DNA from: Clostridium sp.
GTDB taxonomy: Bacteria; Bacillota; Clostridia; Clostridiales; Clostridiaceae
DNA: 64,000 bases
Direction: 5' to 3'
Assembly: GCA_022773025.1 (NCBI GenBank)
Contig: JALEZF010000007.1
Coordinates: 1 to 64,000 of the forward strand
The translations under genes and the position numbers were made by a program. The notes beneath the pieces are model-generated. The model was not told where the DNA came from. It ran no database searches and saw only the letters and a program-made list of their open reading frames with translations. Numbering within the stretch: the stretch's first letter is position 1; the number at the start of each line of letters is the position of its first letter. Below, piece by piece: positions 17,779 to 26,779 of this stretch.

Positions 17779-18462
17779 ATGAGAAGATATGGAGTTTTTG
17801 ATATTTTAGGACCTATAATGATAGGTCCATCTAGTTCACATACTGCGGGAGCAGCAAGACTTGGAAAGTTAGCTGGATCTATAGCAGATGGACCTATAAA
17901 AAAGGTGACTTTCCTTTTACATGGATCTTTTAGTAAGACTTATAGGGGACATGGAACAGATAGAGCCCTTGTAGCAGGAGTTTTAGGTATGGACCCTTGG
18001 GATGAAAGACTTAGAGATTCTATGGATATAGCAGCGGAAAAGGGAATGGAAATAGAATTTAAAGAAGAGGACTTTGGAGATGCCCACCCTAATACGGTGA
18101 AGTTTATAATCGAAAAAGAAGATGGAGAGATAGTTACAGTTATGGGTTCTTCTATAGGAGGAGGAAGCGTAGTTATAACTGAGGTAAATGGAGAAGAAAT
18201 AGAGTTTACAGGAGAATATCCAACTATAATAATCCATCATATAGATTTGCCTGGAATGATATCAAAGGTAACTGGACTTCTTTATGAAAAGCATATAAAT
18301 ATAGCCTTTATGAAAGTTTTTAGAACAGGAAAAGGTTCCTCTGCGAATATGATATTCGAAACAGATAATGAAATTCCTGAAAATATAGTTGAGGCTATGC
18401 TTGCGCTAGAAAATATAGAAAAGGTTAAAGTTATTAATCCAGTTAAGGAAGGGGAAATTTAG
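17779..18462 (+). CDS. sdaAB: L-serine dehydratase, beta subunit
   Basis: 227-residue beta subunit of the iron-sulfur L-serine dehydratase, which converts serine to pyruvate and ammonia. Key segments are YGVFDILGPIMIGPSSSHTAGA at the N-terminus, the FKEEDFGDAHPNTVKF region and a C-terminal ACT-like domain (PTIIIHHIDLPGMISKVTGLL). The ATG at 17779 has AAAGGAG 7 bases upstream. The alpha subunit gene begins 2 bases after its stop, so the two subunits are co-translated. Confidence 0.95.
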   Translation: MRRYGVFDILGPIMIGPSSSHTAGAARLGKLAGSIADGPIKKVTFLLHGSFSKTYRGHGTDRALVAGVLGMDPWDERLRDSMDIAAEKGMEIEFKEEDFGDAHPNTVKFIIEKEDGEIVTVMGSSIGGGSVVITEVNGEEIEFTGEYPTIIIHHIDLPGMISKVTGLLYEKHINIAFMKVFRTGKGSSANMIFETDNEIPENIVEAMLALENIEKVKVINPVKEGEI

Positions 18463-18464
18463 CA

Positions 18465-19340
18465 GTGTATATAAGCAGCGGAAAACAACTGGTTGAAGTA
18501 TGTAATGAAAAAAAATTGCCTATAGGTGAATTTGCAATACAAAATGAGATGGAAGAAAGCGGACTTTCTAGAGAAAAAGTCATTGAAAAGATGAGAAAAA
18601 ATCTTAAGACTATGAAAACTTCTGCAAGTAATGGACTTGAGAAAGAAATAATTTCTGTAAGTGGTCTTATAGGCGGAGATGCCAAAAGATTAAATAACTA
18701 TGCTAAGAATCAAAAGTCTTTAAGCGGAAGTGTTATGGTTACTGCAATGGCAAGGGCGTTATCTTGCTCGGAGGTAAATGCATCTATGGGAAGGATAGTA
18801 GCATGTCCTACCGCAGGTTCCTGTGGAATAATTCCAGCAGTGATTACAACTGTAGGTGAAGCTTTAGGAAAGAGTGATGATGAACTTATTGAAGCTCTTT
18901 TCTGCTCTTCAGCTGTGGGAATTATAATTGCACAAAATGCATGTGTAGCTGGAGCTGAAGGCGGATGTCAGGCTGAATGTGGTTCTGCAGCAGCTATGGC
19001 TTGTGCAGCTGTTATAGAGCTTATGGGAGGAACTCCAGCAATGTGTTTAAATGGAGCGGCTATAGTTATAAAAAATATATTAGGACTTGTATGTGATCCT
19101 ATAGCTGGACTTGTTGAAGTGCCTTGTGCTAAGAGAAATGCATCTGGAGCTGTCAGTGCTATAACTGTAGCTGATATGGTTATGGCAGGAATAGTGAGCA
19201 AGATTCCATTTGACGATGTAGTATCGGCAATGTACAAGGTGGGAAAGGCGCTTCCAGCTGAGCTTAGAGAAACAGCTTTAGGTGGCTTAGCGGCAACACC
19301 TACTGGAATTGAGCTTAGAAAACAGATATTAGGTGAATAA
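18465..19340 (+). CDS. sdaAA: L-serine dehydratase, alpha subunit
   Basis: 291-residue alpha subunit carrying the [4Fe-4S]-binding cysteines, seen in IVACPTAGSCGIIPAVI, CVAGAEGGCQAECGSA and LVCDPIAGLVEVPC. The reaction is serine to pyruvate plus ammonia, a route for fermenting amino acids. The start is GTG at 18465, preceded by GGAAGGGG. A strong terminator follows at 19365-19390, so sdaAB-sdaAA is a two-gene operon. Confidence 0.95.
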   Translation: MYISSGKQLVEVCNEKKLPIGEFAIQNEMEESGLSREKVIEKMRKNLKTMKTSASNGLEKEIISVSGLIGGDAKRLNNYAKNQKSLSGSVMVTAMARALSCSEVNASMGRIVACPTAGSCGIIPAVITTVGEALGKSDDELIEALFCSSAVGIIIAQNACVAGAEGGCQAECGSAAAMACAAVIELMGGTPAMCLNGAAIVIKNILGLVCDPIAGLVEVPCAKRNASGAVSAITVADMVMAGIVSKIPFDDVVSAMYKVGKALPAELRETALGGLAATPTGIELRKQILGE

Positions 19341-19364
19341 TTAAAAAGATAATATATACCGTTA

Positions 19365-19390
19365 AGAGAGGCAATGCCTCTCTTTTTTTA
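19365..19390 (+). terminator. Terminator after sdaAA
   Basis: AGAGAGGC-AAT-GCCTCTCT has a perfect 8-bp stem and is followed by T7. Confidence 0.9.
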
Positions 19391-19463
19391 CTAAAAATGT
19401 AACAAAACTCTGGTGATAAGAATATTGTGTATATAGGAATATTACTAGGAGGATTTTAGTCTA

Positions 19464-20015
19464 ATGGATAATAAACTAAAAGGAACTGAAACCTACAAGA
19501 ATTTATTAGCTACTTTTGCCGGAGAGGCTAGAGCAAGAGATAAATATGATCTGTATGGAGAGAAGGCTAATGCAGAAGGATTAGTATATGTGGGTGATGT
19601 ATTTAGAGAAACTGCACATAATGAGTATGCTCATGCTAGAGAAGTATTTGACAGATTTTTAGGAAAGATACAAAATACTGAAGGGAATTTGCTTGATTCA
19701 GCCAAAGGTGAAGCTAAGGAGGCAAACTCCATCTATAAGCAATATGAAAGCACAGCAAGAGCCGAGGGATTCAATGAGATAGCAGATTTCTATAAAGAAC
19801 TTGCAGAGGTAGAAGAGGCTCACGAAGAAAGATTCATGAAAATTTATAATCAGTTAAAGACAGAGGGCTTATACAATAGAAAAGTAGAATCTGTATGGCA
19901 GTGTACAAATTGTGGTTACATTTATGAAGGATTACAGGTGCCAGAAATATGTCCACTATGTCATTTTCCAAAGGGATTCTTTGCACCTTACTGTAATAAT
20001 AACGAGAAAAAGTAG
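19464..20015 (+). CDS. Rubrerythrin
   Basis: 183-residue protein. The N-terminal four-helix ferritin-like domain has the diiron ligands in NLLATFAGEARARDKYD, RETAHNEYAHARE, STARAEGFNEIAD and LAEVEEAHEERF. The C-terminal rubredoxin-type iron site is WQCTNCGYIYEGLQVPEICPLC, with two CxxC pairs. Rubrerythrins reduce hydrogen peroxide in anaerobes. The start follows AGGAGG. The next small gene starts 11 bases after its stop. Confidence 0.95.
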   Translation: MDNKLKGTETYKNLLATFAGEARARDKYDLYGEKANAEGLVYVGDVFRETAHNEYAHAREVFDRFLGKIQNTEGNLLDSAKGEAKEANSIYKQYESTARAEGFNEIADFYKELAEVEEAHEERFMKIYNQLKTEGLYNRKVESVWQCTNCGYIYEGLQVPEICPLCHFPKGFFAPYCNNNEKK

Positions 20016-20026
20016 GAGGGGAAAAT

Positions 20027-20233
20027 ATGATAATAGTATACCCTAAATATTTTGAGATGCCTGTAATTATGGATGATGATTTTGAACAGTTCACCAATGA
20101 AAGATTAATGTACAGAGGGGAAGAGATGTCTCTAAATAATTTTAATAAAAAAAACGTTGAACAAGATGAATTTGAGGAAGTAGATGAAGAGTACATCCAG
20201 AGTCAAATGCAGGACAGGGAATATTATTTGTAA
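20027..20233 (+). CDS. Small acidic protein of unknown function
   Basis: 68-residue protein, strongly acidic in its second half (QDEFEEVDEEYIQSQMQDRE). It has a very good ribosome-binding site (AGGAGGGG, 7 bases before ATG) and lies 11 bases after rubrerythrin, which argues that it is a real gene. No known domain is recognised. Its 3' end overlaps the proposed start of the cation exchanger gene by 50 bases. Confidence 0.65.
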   Translation: MIIVYPKYFEMPVIMDDDFEQFTNERLMYRGEEMSLNNFNKKNVEQDEFEEVDEEYIQSQMQDREYYL

Positions 20234-21269
20234 AGTTATAGCTATAACATTGGTGCTCTTTGGAACTATTATAAATACAAAATATACTTTAATAAACACA
20301 GTGTTTTCTTCTATAGCTATGGTAATTTTAGCTGTTTATATTGGAAATTACACTAATTTATATTCTGAATATGTAGGTGAAAAGAGAGGAGGGCTTTTAT
20401 CTGCAACTCTTGGAAATCTACCAGAGCTTGCTATGGGCATATGGTCTTTAGGATATGGAATGATATCCATGGTAAAATGGGCGCTTATAGGGTCTATAAT
20501 AAGTAATATGCTTTTAGTGCTTGGGATATCATCCTTTGTAGGAGGTGTAAAGTACAGGGAACAGAGCTTTAATAAAAATATAGCCAGAACTAATTTTAAT
20601 ATGCTGACACTAGCCTTGGCATCAATGATACTGCTAGCTACAGTTAATTATTGTGTGCCATTAAGTGATGGGGTACTGTCATCTATAAGCAACAAGGTAG
20701 CGGTAGTATTAATATTAATATATGGATTGGGGCTGATATTTTCTTTAGTAACTCACAGTAATTTATTTGTCATAAGCGAAGATGGGAATGAGGTGAGAAG
20801 TGAGAATAAAGATAGAAAGGTAAAGATACTATCAATTATTCTAATATTATCTTTTATACTGTTTTTGGTAAGTGAAAATGTAATAAATAACTTGAATGAA
20901 TTAGTAAAGGTACATGGAGTTTCGGAAAATTTATTGGGAATATTGGTGGTTCCGTTAATAGGTAATATAGGAGAAAATATTTCAGCTATAATGGCTGCCT
21001 TTAAGAATAAAATAAACATGAGTATAGAGATAGCCATAGGATCAAGCATACAAATAGCTCTCTTTGTAACTCCAGTCATAATGATATTATCCTATGCTAT
21101 GGGTGTAACTATGAATCTTCTTTTTGCTCCAGTACAAATAATAATAGCTCTTGTGGCTGTAGCTATGTCTTTTATAGTTTATGTAGATGGAAAAAGCTAT
21201 TGGTTTGAAGGAGCTATACTGCTGGCCATATATTTAATGAGTATAATTTCCTGCTATTATATTATTTAA
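20184..21269 (+). CDS. CaCA-family cation/proton exchanger (ChaA/CAX-like)
   Basis: Up to 361 residues with about ten or eleven membrane segments. It carries the two alpha-repeats typical of the CaCA superfamily: GLLSATLGNLPELAMGIWSL in the first half and VVPLIGNIGENISAIMAAF with SIEIAIGSSIQIALFVTPVI in the second. The GN-(x)-E motifs bind Ca2+, and the protein most likely exports calcium in exchange for protons. The start is uncertain: ATG at 20184 overlaps the previous gene, and alternative non-ATG starts near 20211-20235 would remove only a few hydrophilic residues. Confidence 0.82.
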   Translation: MKSTSRVKCRTGNIICKVIAITLVLFGTIINTKYTLINTVFSSIAMVILAVYIGNYTNLYSEYVGEKRGGLLSATLGNLPELAMGIWSLGYGMISMVKWALIGSIISNMLLVLGISSFVGGVKYREQSFNKNIARTNFNMLTLALASMILLATVNYCVPLSDGVLSSISNKVAVVLILIYGLGLIFSLVTHSNLFVISEDGNEVRSENKDRKVKILSIILILSFILFLVSENVINNLNELVKVHGVSENLLGILVVPLIGNIGENISAIMAAFKNKINMSIEIAIGSSIQIALFVTPVIMILSYAMGVTMNLLFAPVQIIIALVAVAMSFIVYVDGKSYWFEGAILLAIYLMSIISCYYII

Positions 21270-21330
21270 GCATAAAAATCCATCTTTAATAATATAAATA
21301 ATGTGAAATATTTAAAAGGTGGAATAAAAG

Positions 21331-21693
21331 ATGCCCTACAGAAATATAATAGATTTTCACTATAGAGATATGTGTAACCTTCAAGACAGTTTGACTAAAC
21401 TTACAAATTCCTATAGAACACTTATTGGCGGAGCTAATGATTTGAACGGCATAGCCCTAGCTAAAAAAGGTGAAGTGAAAGATGCTTTAAAGAGAGCTGA
21501 TGAAGTTGGATATATAATGGATGATATAATATCAGCTATAAGAAAATCTCAATGTAGATATTTAGATTATTGCGTTATGTATTCTAATCAAATAAAAACC
21601 ATAATAAATCCTCAGTTTTTACTTGCTGAGATTGAAAAAGAACTTTGTGTTGATCCAAATAACAACAATAATAATAAAAGCCAAGGGACATAA
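21331..21693 (+). CDS. Hypothetical protein, 120 residues
   Basis: Soluble, mainly helical protein with a C-terminal run of asparagines (DPNNNNNNKSQGT). AAAGGTGG lies upstream of ATG. I recognise no family. It is followed by a strong terminator shared with pssA and may be transcribed from a promoter near 21295. Confidence 0.65.
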   Translation: MPYRNIIDFHYRDMCNLQDSLTKLTNSYRTLIGGANDLNGIALAKKGEVKDALKRADEVGYIMDDIISAIRKSQCRYLDYCVMYSNQIKTIINPQFLLAEIEKELCVDPNNNNNNKSQGT

Positions 21694-21706
21694 TCCCTTG
21701 GCTTTT
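21676..21706. terminator. Bidirectional terminator between the 120-residue gene and pssA
   Basis: AAAAGCCAAGGGA-CATAA-TCCCTTGGCTTTT is a perfect 13-bp stem. It overlaps the last bases of both convergent genes. Confidence 0.85.
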
Positions 21707-22217
21707 AAACTTTTTTAAGTTGAAATTTGCTAACCATAAGATATGATAAAGCTATTATAAAAATCACTGGTAATGCTGGAGTCAAAGGTCTATCTACTGT
21801 GAATAAAACAAAAACAGCCATAAAGCTTCCAGCTAAAGTTATAGGTACACCAGTAAATACTCCGTCAAATGTTGAAATATTGTATCTTGCCAATCTATAT
21901 GCACCACATATAGGAAAAACAAGTACTAAAAGATATCCAACAAATCCAAAGCTCATAAAATCATAAAGTCTATAGACAAGTATGGCTGGTGCCACACCAA
22001 ATGATACTAAATCTGCCAAAGAATCTAGTTCTTTTCCGATTTCACTGTCTACATTTAGAAGACGTGCTATTCTTCCATCATATCTATCGGCTAATGCTGC
22101 TAACAATACAAAAATTGCTGCTAATTTGAAGTTTCCATGAAAAGTCATCAAAATTGATAATAAACCAAAGGCTAAATTACCTAATGTAAAGGTATTTGGT
22201 ATTGCGCTTTTCTTCAT
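21705..22217 (-). CDS. pssA: CDP-diacylglycerol-serine O-phosphatidyltransferase
   Basis: 170-residue integral membrane enzyme that joins CDP-diacylglycerol and serine to form phosphatidylserine. The CDP-alcohol phosphotransferase motif D-G-x2-A-R-x8-G-x3-D-x3-D is visible as DGRIARLLNVDSEIGKELDSLAD. It has roughly six hydrophobic segments. The start at 22217 (MKKSAIPNTFTLGNL) follows TAGGAGTG and is preferred to 22256, which adds an unlikely 13-residue leader. Confidence 0.9.
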   Translation of the reverse strand: MKKSAIPNTFTLGNLAFGLLSILMTFHGNFKLAAIFVLLAALADRYDGRIARLLNVDSEIGKELDSLADLVSFGVAPAILVYRLYDFMSFGFVGYLLVLVFPICGAYRLARYNISTFDGVFTGVPITLAGSFMAVFVLFTVDRPLTPALPVIFIIALSYLMVSKFQLKKV

Positions 22218-22416
22218 TAAATCACTCCTACCATAATAAAAATAATATAACTTCATATATTATATTATACATCAAAACTATTATTTAAATAAGGGGAACA
22301 GTTAAAAAAGTAGATTTTTAAGATTGAGATAAGATAAAACAAATAAAAAATAATGTAATATATTATATTATAAAATGAATATATAAAAAGGGTTAATCGA
22401 CACATTTTCATTAAGA

Positions 22417-22425
22417 TGATATAAT
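22417..22425 (+). promoter_or_regulatory. Extended -10 promoter of the lipid kinase gene
   Basis: TGATATAAT preceded by AAGA, 34 bases before the start at 22460. The rest of the 242-base divergent gap (22218-22459) is A+T-rich with no other feature seen. Confidence 0.5.
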
Positions 22426-22459
22426 TTAAAGATAAGGATTTTTATAGGAGGAATTAAAT

Positions 22460-23338
22460 ATGCAAAAAGTAAAATTCATATACAATCCTTTTTCAGGTGA
22501 AAATACAATATTAAATGATATAGATACTGTAATAAAATTACATCAGCAAAAGGGATATATAGTAGTACCACATAGAATAAGTTTTGATATAGAAATAGAG
22601 AGGGCTTTTTCTGATATAGATGATACATATAAATATATAATAGTTGCTGGTGGAGATGGAACTGTTGATACAGTAGTAAACAAAATGAAGGAGCTTAAAA
22701 TAGACCTTCCTTTAGCAATACTTCCAACTGGGACGGCAAATGATTTTGCTAAATTTATAGGGATGCCTTATGATATTGGCAAGGCTTGTGAGCAGATTTT
22801 AAATTCAACTCCCAAACCTATTGATATTGCAAAAATTAACGAAAAATATTTCATAAATGTAGCTAGCACAGGACTTTTCACTGACGTATCTCAAAAGACA
22901 GATGTAAATCTAAAAAATACTATTGGAAAGTTAGCTTATTATATAAAGGGAATAGAGCAGCTTCCAAACTTTAGAAAGCTTAAGATAAATGTTGAGTCAG
23001 AAGAATTAAATTTTAATGGTGAAATGTACCTTATGTTAGTGTTTAATGGACAAACTGCTGGTAATTTTAAGTTGGCAACTGAAGCTGAAGTAGATGATGG
23101 AAAGCTTGATGTCATTATAGTAAAGGCGGTAAATATAATTGAACTATTGCCTCTATTTATAAAAATGTTAAAAGGTGAGCATTTAGGTGATAATGGAGTG
23201 ATATATTTTAAAACAAATAAGCTTCATATAGAGTGCAATGAAGATATAGTGACAGATATAGATGGAGAAAAGGGACCAGATTTTCCAATCAATATAGAAT
23301 GTGTTAAGGGTGGAATTAAGCTTTTAGGAATAAATTAG
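22460..23338 (+). CDS. Diacylglycerol/lipid kinase, YegS/DagK-like
   Basis: 292-residue soluble kinase with the N-terminal catalytic signature VAGGDGTVDTVVNKM and the LPTGTANDFAKF segment of the diacylglycerol kinase/YegS superfamily. It phosphorylates a lipid such as diacylglycerol at the membrane surface. The start follows AGGAGG. A small membrane protein gene begins 49 bases downstream and may be co-transcribed. The exact lipid is not known. Confidence 0.9.
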   Translation: MQKVKFIYNPFSGENTILNDIDTVIKLHQQKGYIVVPHRISFDIEIERAFSDIDDTYKYIIVAGGDGTVDTVVNKMKELKIDLPLAILPTGTANDFAKFIGMPYDIGKACEQILNSTPKPIDIAKINEKYFINVASTGLFTDVSQKTDVNLKNTIGKLAYYIKGIEQLPNFRKLKINVESEELNFNGEMYLMLVFNGQTAGNFKLATEAEVDDGKLDVIIVKAVNIIELLPLFIKMLKGEHLGDNGVIYFKTNKLHIECNEDIVTDIDGEKGPDFPINIECVKGGIKLLGIN

Positions 23339-23387
23339 ACAAAGCTTTAATAAATATTAAGTAGCAATAATTAAGGAGAAGTTTAAA

Positions 23388-24032
23388 ATGATAAGTGTAT
23401 ACTTATATGTTGCATTATTGTTACTTATGATAGTCCTATGTATAAAAGCTTTTTTCATAGGTCATAGAAAAGCGCCAGGAAAGATAAGGATATACAATGG
23501 GGTTATAACCTTGGGACTTAGTTTAAGATACATAGCACTGCTTGTACTGTTTATAGTGGAAAGCATGAATTACCTTTACTGTGCCAAGTATCTTGTATGC
23601 TTAAATCTCATTGTAGTGCCATGTACTATAGCTTTATGTCTCTATATTTTTATGAGAGTAGATGGACTAAAGTTTGATTATTTCTTCATTCTCATGGCAT
23701 TAGGTGTTGTGCTTTATGGAATAGTTATGTCACTTTGCAAAGTTTCTATTGAGATAAGAAATCCTTTTGGATATATAATGAGATTTTTATTTGAAGACAA
23801 GATACATCTAGCATATATAGCAATTGTATCTATAGCCCTTATAATAACTATTGTTGGCTTTGGCAAGGCAAACAGTAAGTCTTCAGGAATCATAATGACT
23901 ATGGTTAGCATAATGGTGATTTTAGGAGAACTGCTTCTAAAGCTTATGGGAGTGTCAATAGTTTTCAATACTTTAATAGGTGAGCTTATGATTCTTTTAA
24001 CTCTTAATATGGGACTTAAAACTTTCAAATAA
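23388..24032 (+). CDS. Multi-pass membrane protein, function unknown
   Basis: 214 residues, with about six or seven hydrophobic segments. Examples are YLYVALLLLMIVLCIKAFF, YIALLVLFIVE, YFFILMALGVVLYGIVMSL and IALIITIVGFG. No family is recognised. An AAGGAG site lies upstream. It probably shares an operon with the lipid kinase and ends at the terminator at 24034-24078. Confidence 0.75.
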   Translation: MISVYLYVALLLLMIVLCIKAFFIGHRKAPGKIRIYNGVITLGLSLRYIALLVLFIVESMNYLYCAKYLVCLNLIVVPCTIALCLYIFMRVDGLKFDYFFILMALGVVLYGIVMSLCKVSIEIRNPFGYIMRFLFEDKIHLAYIAIVSIALIITIVGFGKANSKSSGIIMTMVSIMVILGELLLKLMGVSIVFNTLIGELMILLTLNMGLKTFK

Positions 24033-24033
24033 T

Positions 24034-24078
24034 AAAAGGTGTATTGCAAATTTAAATCATTTGCAATGCACCTTTTTT
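24034..24078. terminator. Bidirectional terminator between the membrane protein gene and the YgiQ gene
   Basis: AAAAGGTGTATTGCAAA and TTTGCAATGCACCTTTT form a 17-bp stem with one mismatch or wobble, A-rich before and T-rich after. Confidence 0.85.
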
Positions 24079-24082
24079 ATGC

Positions 24083-26005
24083 TTAGTGGCGTTTAGATTT
24101 TCCTTTTACATTCTTCTTTGAGGAATGTGAACCTTTATTAAAGCCAGAAGAATTTTTATGATTCTTACCTTCATATTTTTTTGGAGAACTCTTTTTTGAT
24201 GGAGCATTAAATGGTATCAAGCAGTTCTTGCTGTTACCGATAAGGTCTTCTCTGCCGGCTTTCAAAAGAGCATCTTTTACTAGGTTGTAGTTTTCTGGAA
24301 CTTCAAACTGAAGAAGAGCTCTTTGCATAGCTTTTTCTTTTGGACTTTTTGGTACATATACCTTTTCTCCAGTAAGAGGATTGATTCCAGTATAATAAAT
24401 TGTTGTAGCAAGGCTTCCAGGTGTAGGATAGAAATCTTGAACTTGCTCTGGATTATGTCCCATTTGTTTTATATATTGTGAAAGTTCTATTGCCGCCTTT
24501 AAGTCTGAACCAGGATGGCTTGACATCAAATAAGGCACAAGGAACTGATTCTTATTAACCTTTTTATTAACTTCAAAATATTTTTTGCTGAACTTATCAT
24601 AAACTTCTCTTGAAGGCTTACCCATTTGAAGAAGGACTTTGTCACTGATGTGCTCTGGGGCAACTTTAAGCTGTCCACTTATATGATATTTGCATAAATC
24701 ATTAAAAAATTCCATGTTTTTATCATGAATTAAGTAGTCATATCTTATTCCTGAACGGATAAATACTTTTTTGATACCAGGAAGAGCTCTAACTCTTCTA
24801 AGGATGTGAAGGTAATCTGTGTGGTCAACCTTTAAGTTTTTGCATGGTGTAGGGAACATACATTGTCTGTGCCTGCAAGCACCATGAGTTTCTTGTTTTT
24901 TGCAAGCCATATTTCTAAAGTTTGCAGTAGGACCACCTATATCATGGATATATCCTTTAAAGTCCTTTAAAGTTGTCAGAAGCTTAGCTTCTTCTACAAT
25001 GCTATCTTCACTTCTATGCTGAATTATTCTTCCTTGATGGAAGGTAAGAGCACAAAAGGCACAAGAGCCAAAGCATCCCCTATGGCTTGTTATTGAAAAT
25101 TTAACTTCCTGTATAGCAGGGATTCCACCCTTTTCTTCATACATTGGATGATATGTTCTCATATATGGAAGGTTGTAGCTTATGTCCATTTCTTCTTCTG
25201 TCAAAGGTTCTTGAGGTCTGTTAGCTATAAGATACCTATCTCCATATTGTTGTATGATTCCACGTCCATTAATGGGGTCTTGCTCATAATATTCAAGTCT
25301 ATAGCTTTCGTTATATGAGTCTTTATTTTTTTCAATATCCTCAAAGCATGGAGTAGTAACGTAATCTTTAGGGCTATCAGGAAGCTCCTTTGACATATAG
25401 CATGTTCCTCTTACATGAGTTACGTTTTTTATATTCATCCCATATTTCAAAAGGTCTGCTATCTGAACAACAGTTTTTTCACCCATCCCATATATCAAAA
25501 GGTCGGCTTTAGAATCTAAAAGTATGCTTCTTCTGATTTTTTCATCCCAGTAATCATAGTGAGCAAATCTTCTTAAAGATGCTTCAATACCTCCGATTAT
25601 TATTGGCACATCCTTATAGGCTTGACGAATCATATTGCAGTAAACTATGACAGCTCTATCCGGCCTATGATTTGGCTCTCCACCAGGGGAGTACAGGTCT
25701 TCTCTTCTTTTTCTTTTAGAAACACTGTAGTGATTTACCATGGAGTCTATGTTGCCGGAATTCACTAAAAATCCTAATTTAGGACGTCCAAGAACTTTAA
25801 AGGCTTCGACATCTTTCCAATTTGGCTGAGGGATTATACCAACCTTATACCCATTGTACTCTAGTGTTCTTCCTATTATTGCAGTACCAAAGGAAGGATG
25901 GTCCACATAGGCATCCCCCGTAACTATTATAAAATCCAACTGATCTATGGATTGTTTCTTCATATCTTCTATGCTTATAGGTAAAAAGTTTCTACCAAGC
26001 TTCAT
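24083..26005 (-). CDS. YgiQ-family radical SAM protein
   Basis: 640-residue protein with the radical SAM cluster motif CxxxCxxC in [17 protein letters not shown]. The YgiQ-type N-terminus reads [18 protein letters not shown], followed by [18 protein letters not shown] second Cys-rich segment, [18 protein letters not shown], is also typical. The C-terminal tail is Lys-rich and low complexity ([17 protein letters not shown]). The family is widespread and its substrate is not known. It is a minus-strand single gene. Confidence 0.93.
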   Translation of the reverse strand: MKLGRNFLPISIEDMKKQSIDQLDFIIVTGDAYVDHPSFGTAIIGRTLEYNGYKVGIIPQPNWKDVEAFKVLGRPKLGFLVNSGNIDSMVNHYSVSKRKRREDLYSPGGEPNHRPDRAVIVYCNMIRQAYKDVPIIIGGIEASLRRFAHYDYWDEKIRRSILLDSKADLLIYGMGEKTVVQIADLLKYGMNIKNVTHVRGTCYMSKELPDSPKDYVTTPCFEDIEKNKDSYNESYRLEYYEQDPINGRGIIQQYGDRYLIANRPQEPLTEEEMDISYNLPYMRTYHPMYEEKGGIPAIQEVKFSITSHRGCFGSCAFCALTFHQGRIIQHRSEDSIVEEAKLLTTLKDFKGYIHDIGGPTANFRNMACKKQETHGACRHRQCMFPTPCKNLKVDHTDYLHILRRVRALPGIKKVFIRSGIRYDYLIHDKNMEFFNDLCKYHISGQLKVAPEHISDKVLLQMGKPSREVYDKFSKKYFEVNKKVNKNQFLVPYLMSSHPGSDLKAAIELSQYIKQMGHNPEQVQDFYPTPGSLATTIYYTGINPLTGEKVYVPKSPKEKAMQRALLQFEVPENYNLVKDALLKAGREDLIGNSKNCLIPFNAPSKKSSPKKYEGKNHKNSSGFNKGSHSSKKNVKGKSKRH

Positions 26006-26162
26006 AAATTTTTCCTCATTTCTACATTTAATTATCTTCGAGTATCACTTGATATATTAGCATAATATAAAAACCTTGTAAAACTTATTTGATGTAAAGT
26101 GGAAGCAGAGAAATCAAAATACTAATATAGTAATTTTATTTAATTATGACCATGATTTTATA

Positions 26163-26201
26163 TAAAAAAACATTCAGACTAAATTTAAATAGTCTGAATG
26201 C
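26163..26201 (-). terminator. Terminator after desulfoferrodoxin
   Basis: CATTCAGACT and AGTCTGAATG form a perfect 10-bp stem. On the minus strand it is followed by T7. Confidence 0.8.
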
Positions 26202-26211
26202 ACAAATTACT

Positions 26212-26589
26212 TTATAATACTACTTTCCATAATCCATGGAGATTACAGTATTCATAGACTTCTCCAAAACCTTTATCTTTGAATGTTACGTGAGGGCGAT
26301 CACCTGGATGAAGATAAGTAAGCTCTACATTATTATCGGTGACTAAGGCTATCCATTGAATATAATGAGCATCTATCATAGGGTGTTCTATAGAACTAAC
26401 GTGAACTTTTACTTCTCCGTTTGCTTTTACAGCTACTGGAACATGTTTCTCATGAGCTCCGTCAGATGTATTTGCGGTAAGAAGTTTCATAGGTTCACCA
26501 CAGCACTTTAAAGTTCCACCTCCATTTTTAATAAGCACCACTATATTCCCGCACTTTTCACAGCGGTAAAATGATATTTTAGAATTCAT
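26212..26589 (-). CDS. dfx: Desulfoferrodoxin (superoxide reductase)
   Basis: 125-residue two-domain protein. The N-terminal desulforedoxin-like Fe(Cys)4 site is FYRCEKCGNIVVLIKNGG followed by CCGEPM. The C-terminal superoxide reductase site has the His and Cys ligands HEKHVPV, HPMIDAHYIQWIAL and CNLHGLWK. It reduces superoxide to peroxide in anaerobes, complementing the rubrerythrin in this window. The ATG at 26589 follows AGGAGG and removes a spurious 9-residue leader. Confidence 0.95.
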   Translation of the reverse strand: MNSKISFYRCEKCGNIVVLIKNGGGTLKCCGEPMKLLTANTSDGAHEKHVPVAVKANGEVKVHVSSIEHPMIDAHYIQWIALVTDNNVELTYLHPGDRPHVTFKDKGFGEVYEYCNLHGLWKVVL

Positions 26590-26779
26590 TTTTTTACCTC
26601 CTAAAAATTTTAACATTATATTATATGCTAAATAGATTTTATTTTCACAAAAAAAGAAAAAATAGAATTGATTTTCAGAAAAAATATATATTATACTAAA
26701 TGTAATTAGCTGACTAACTTAGTTTTTAAACTAGCTATTTTGAGAAAAATCATCTGGGTTATGAAGAGGGGGGACATAA

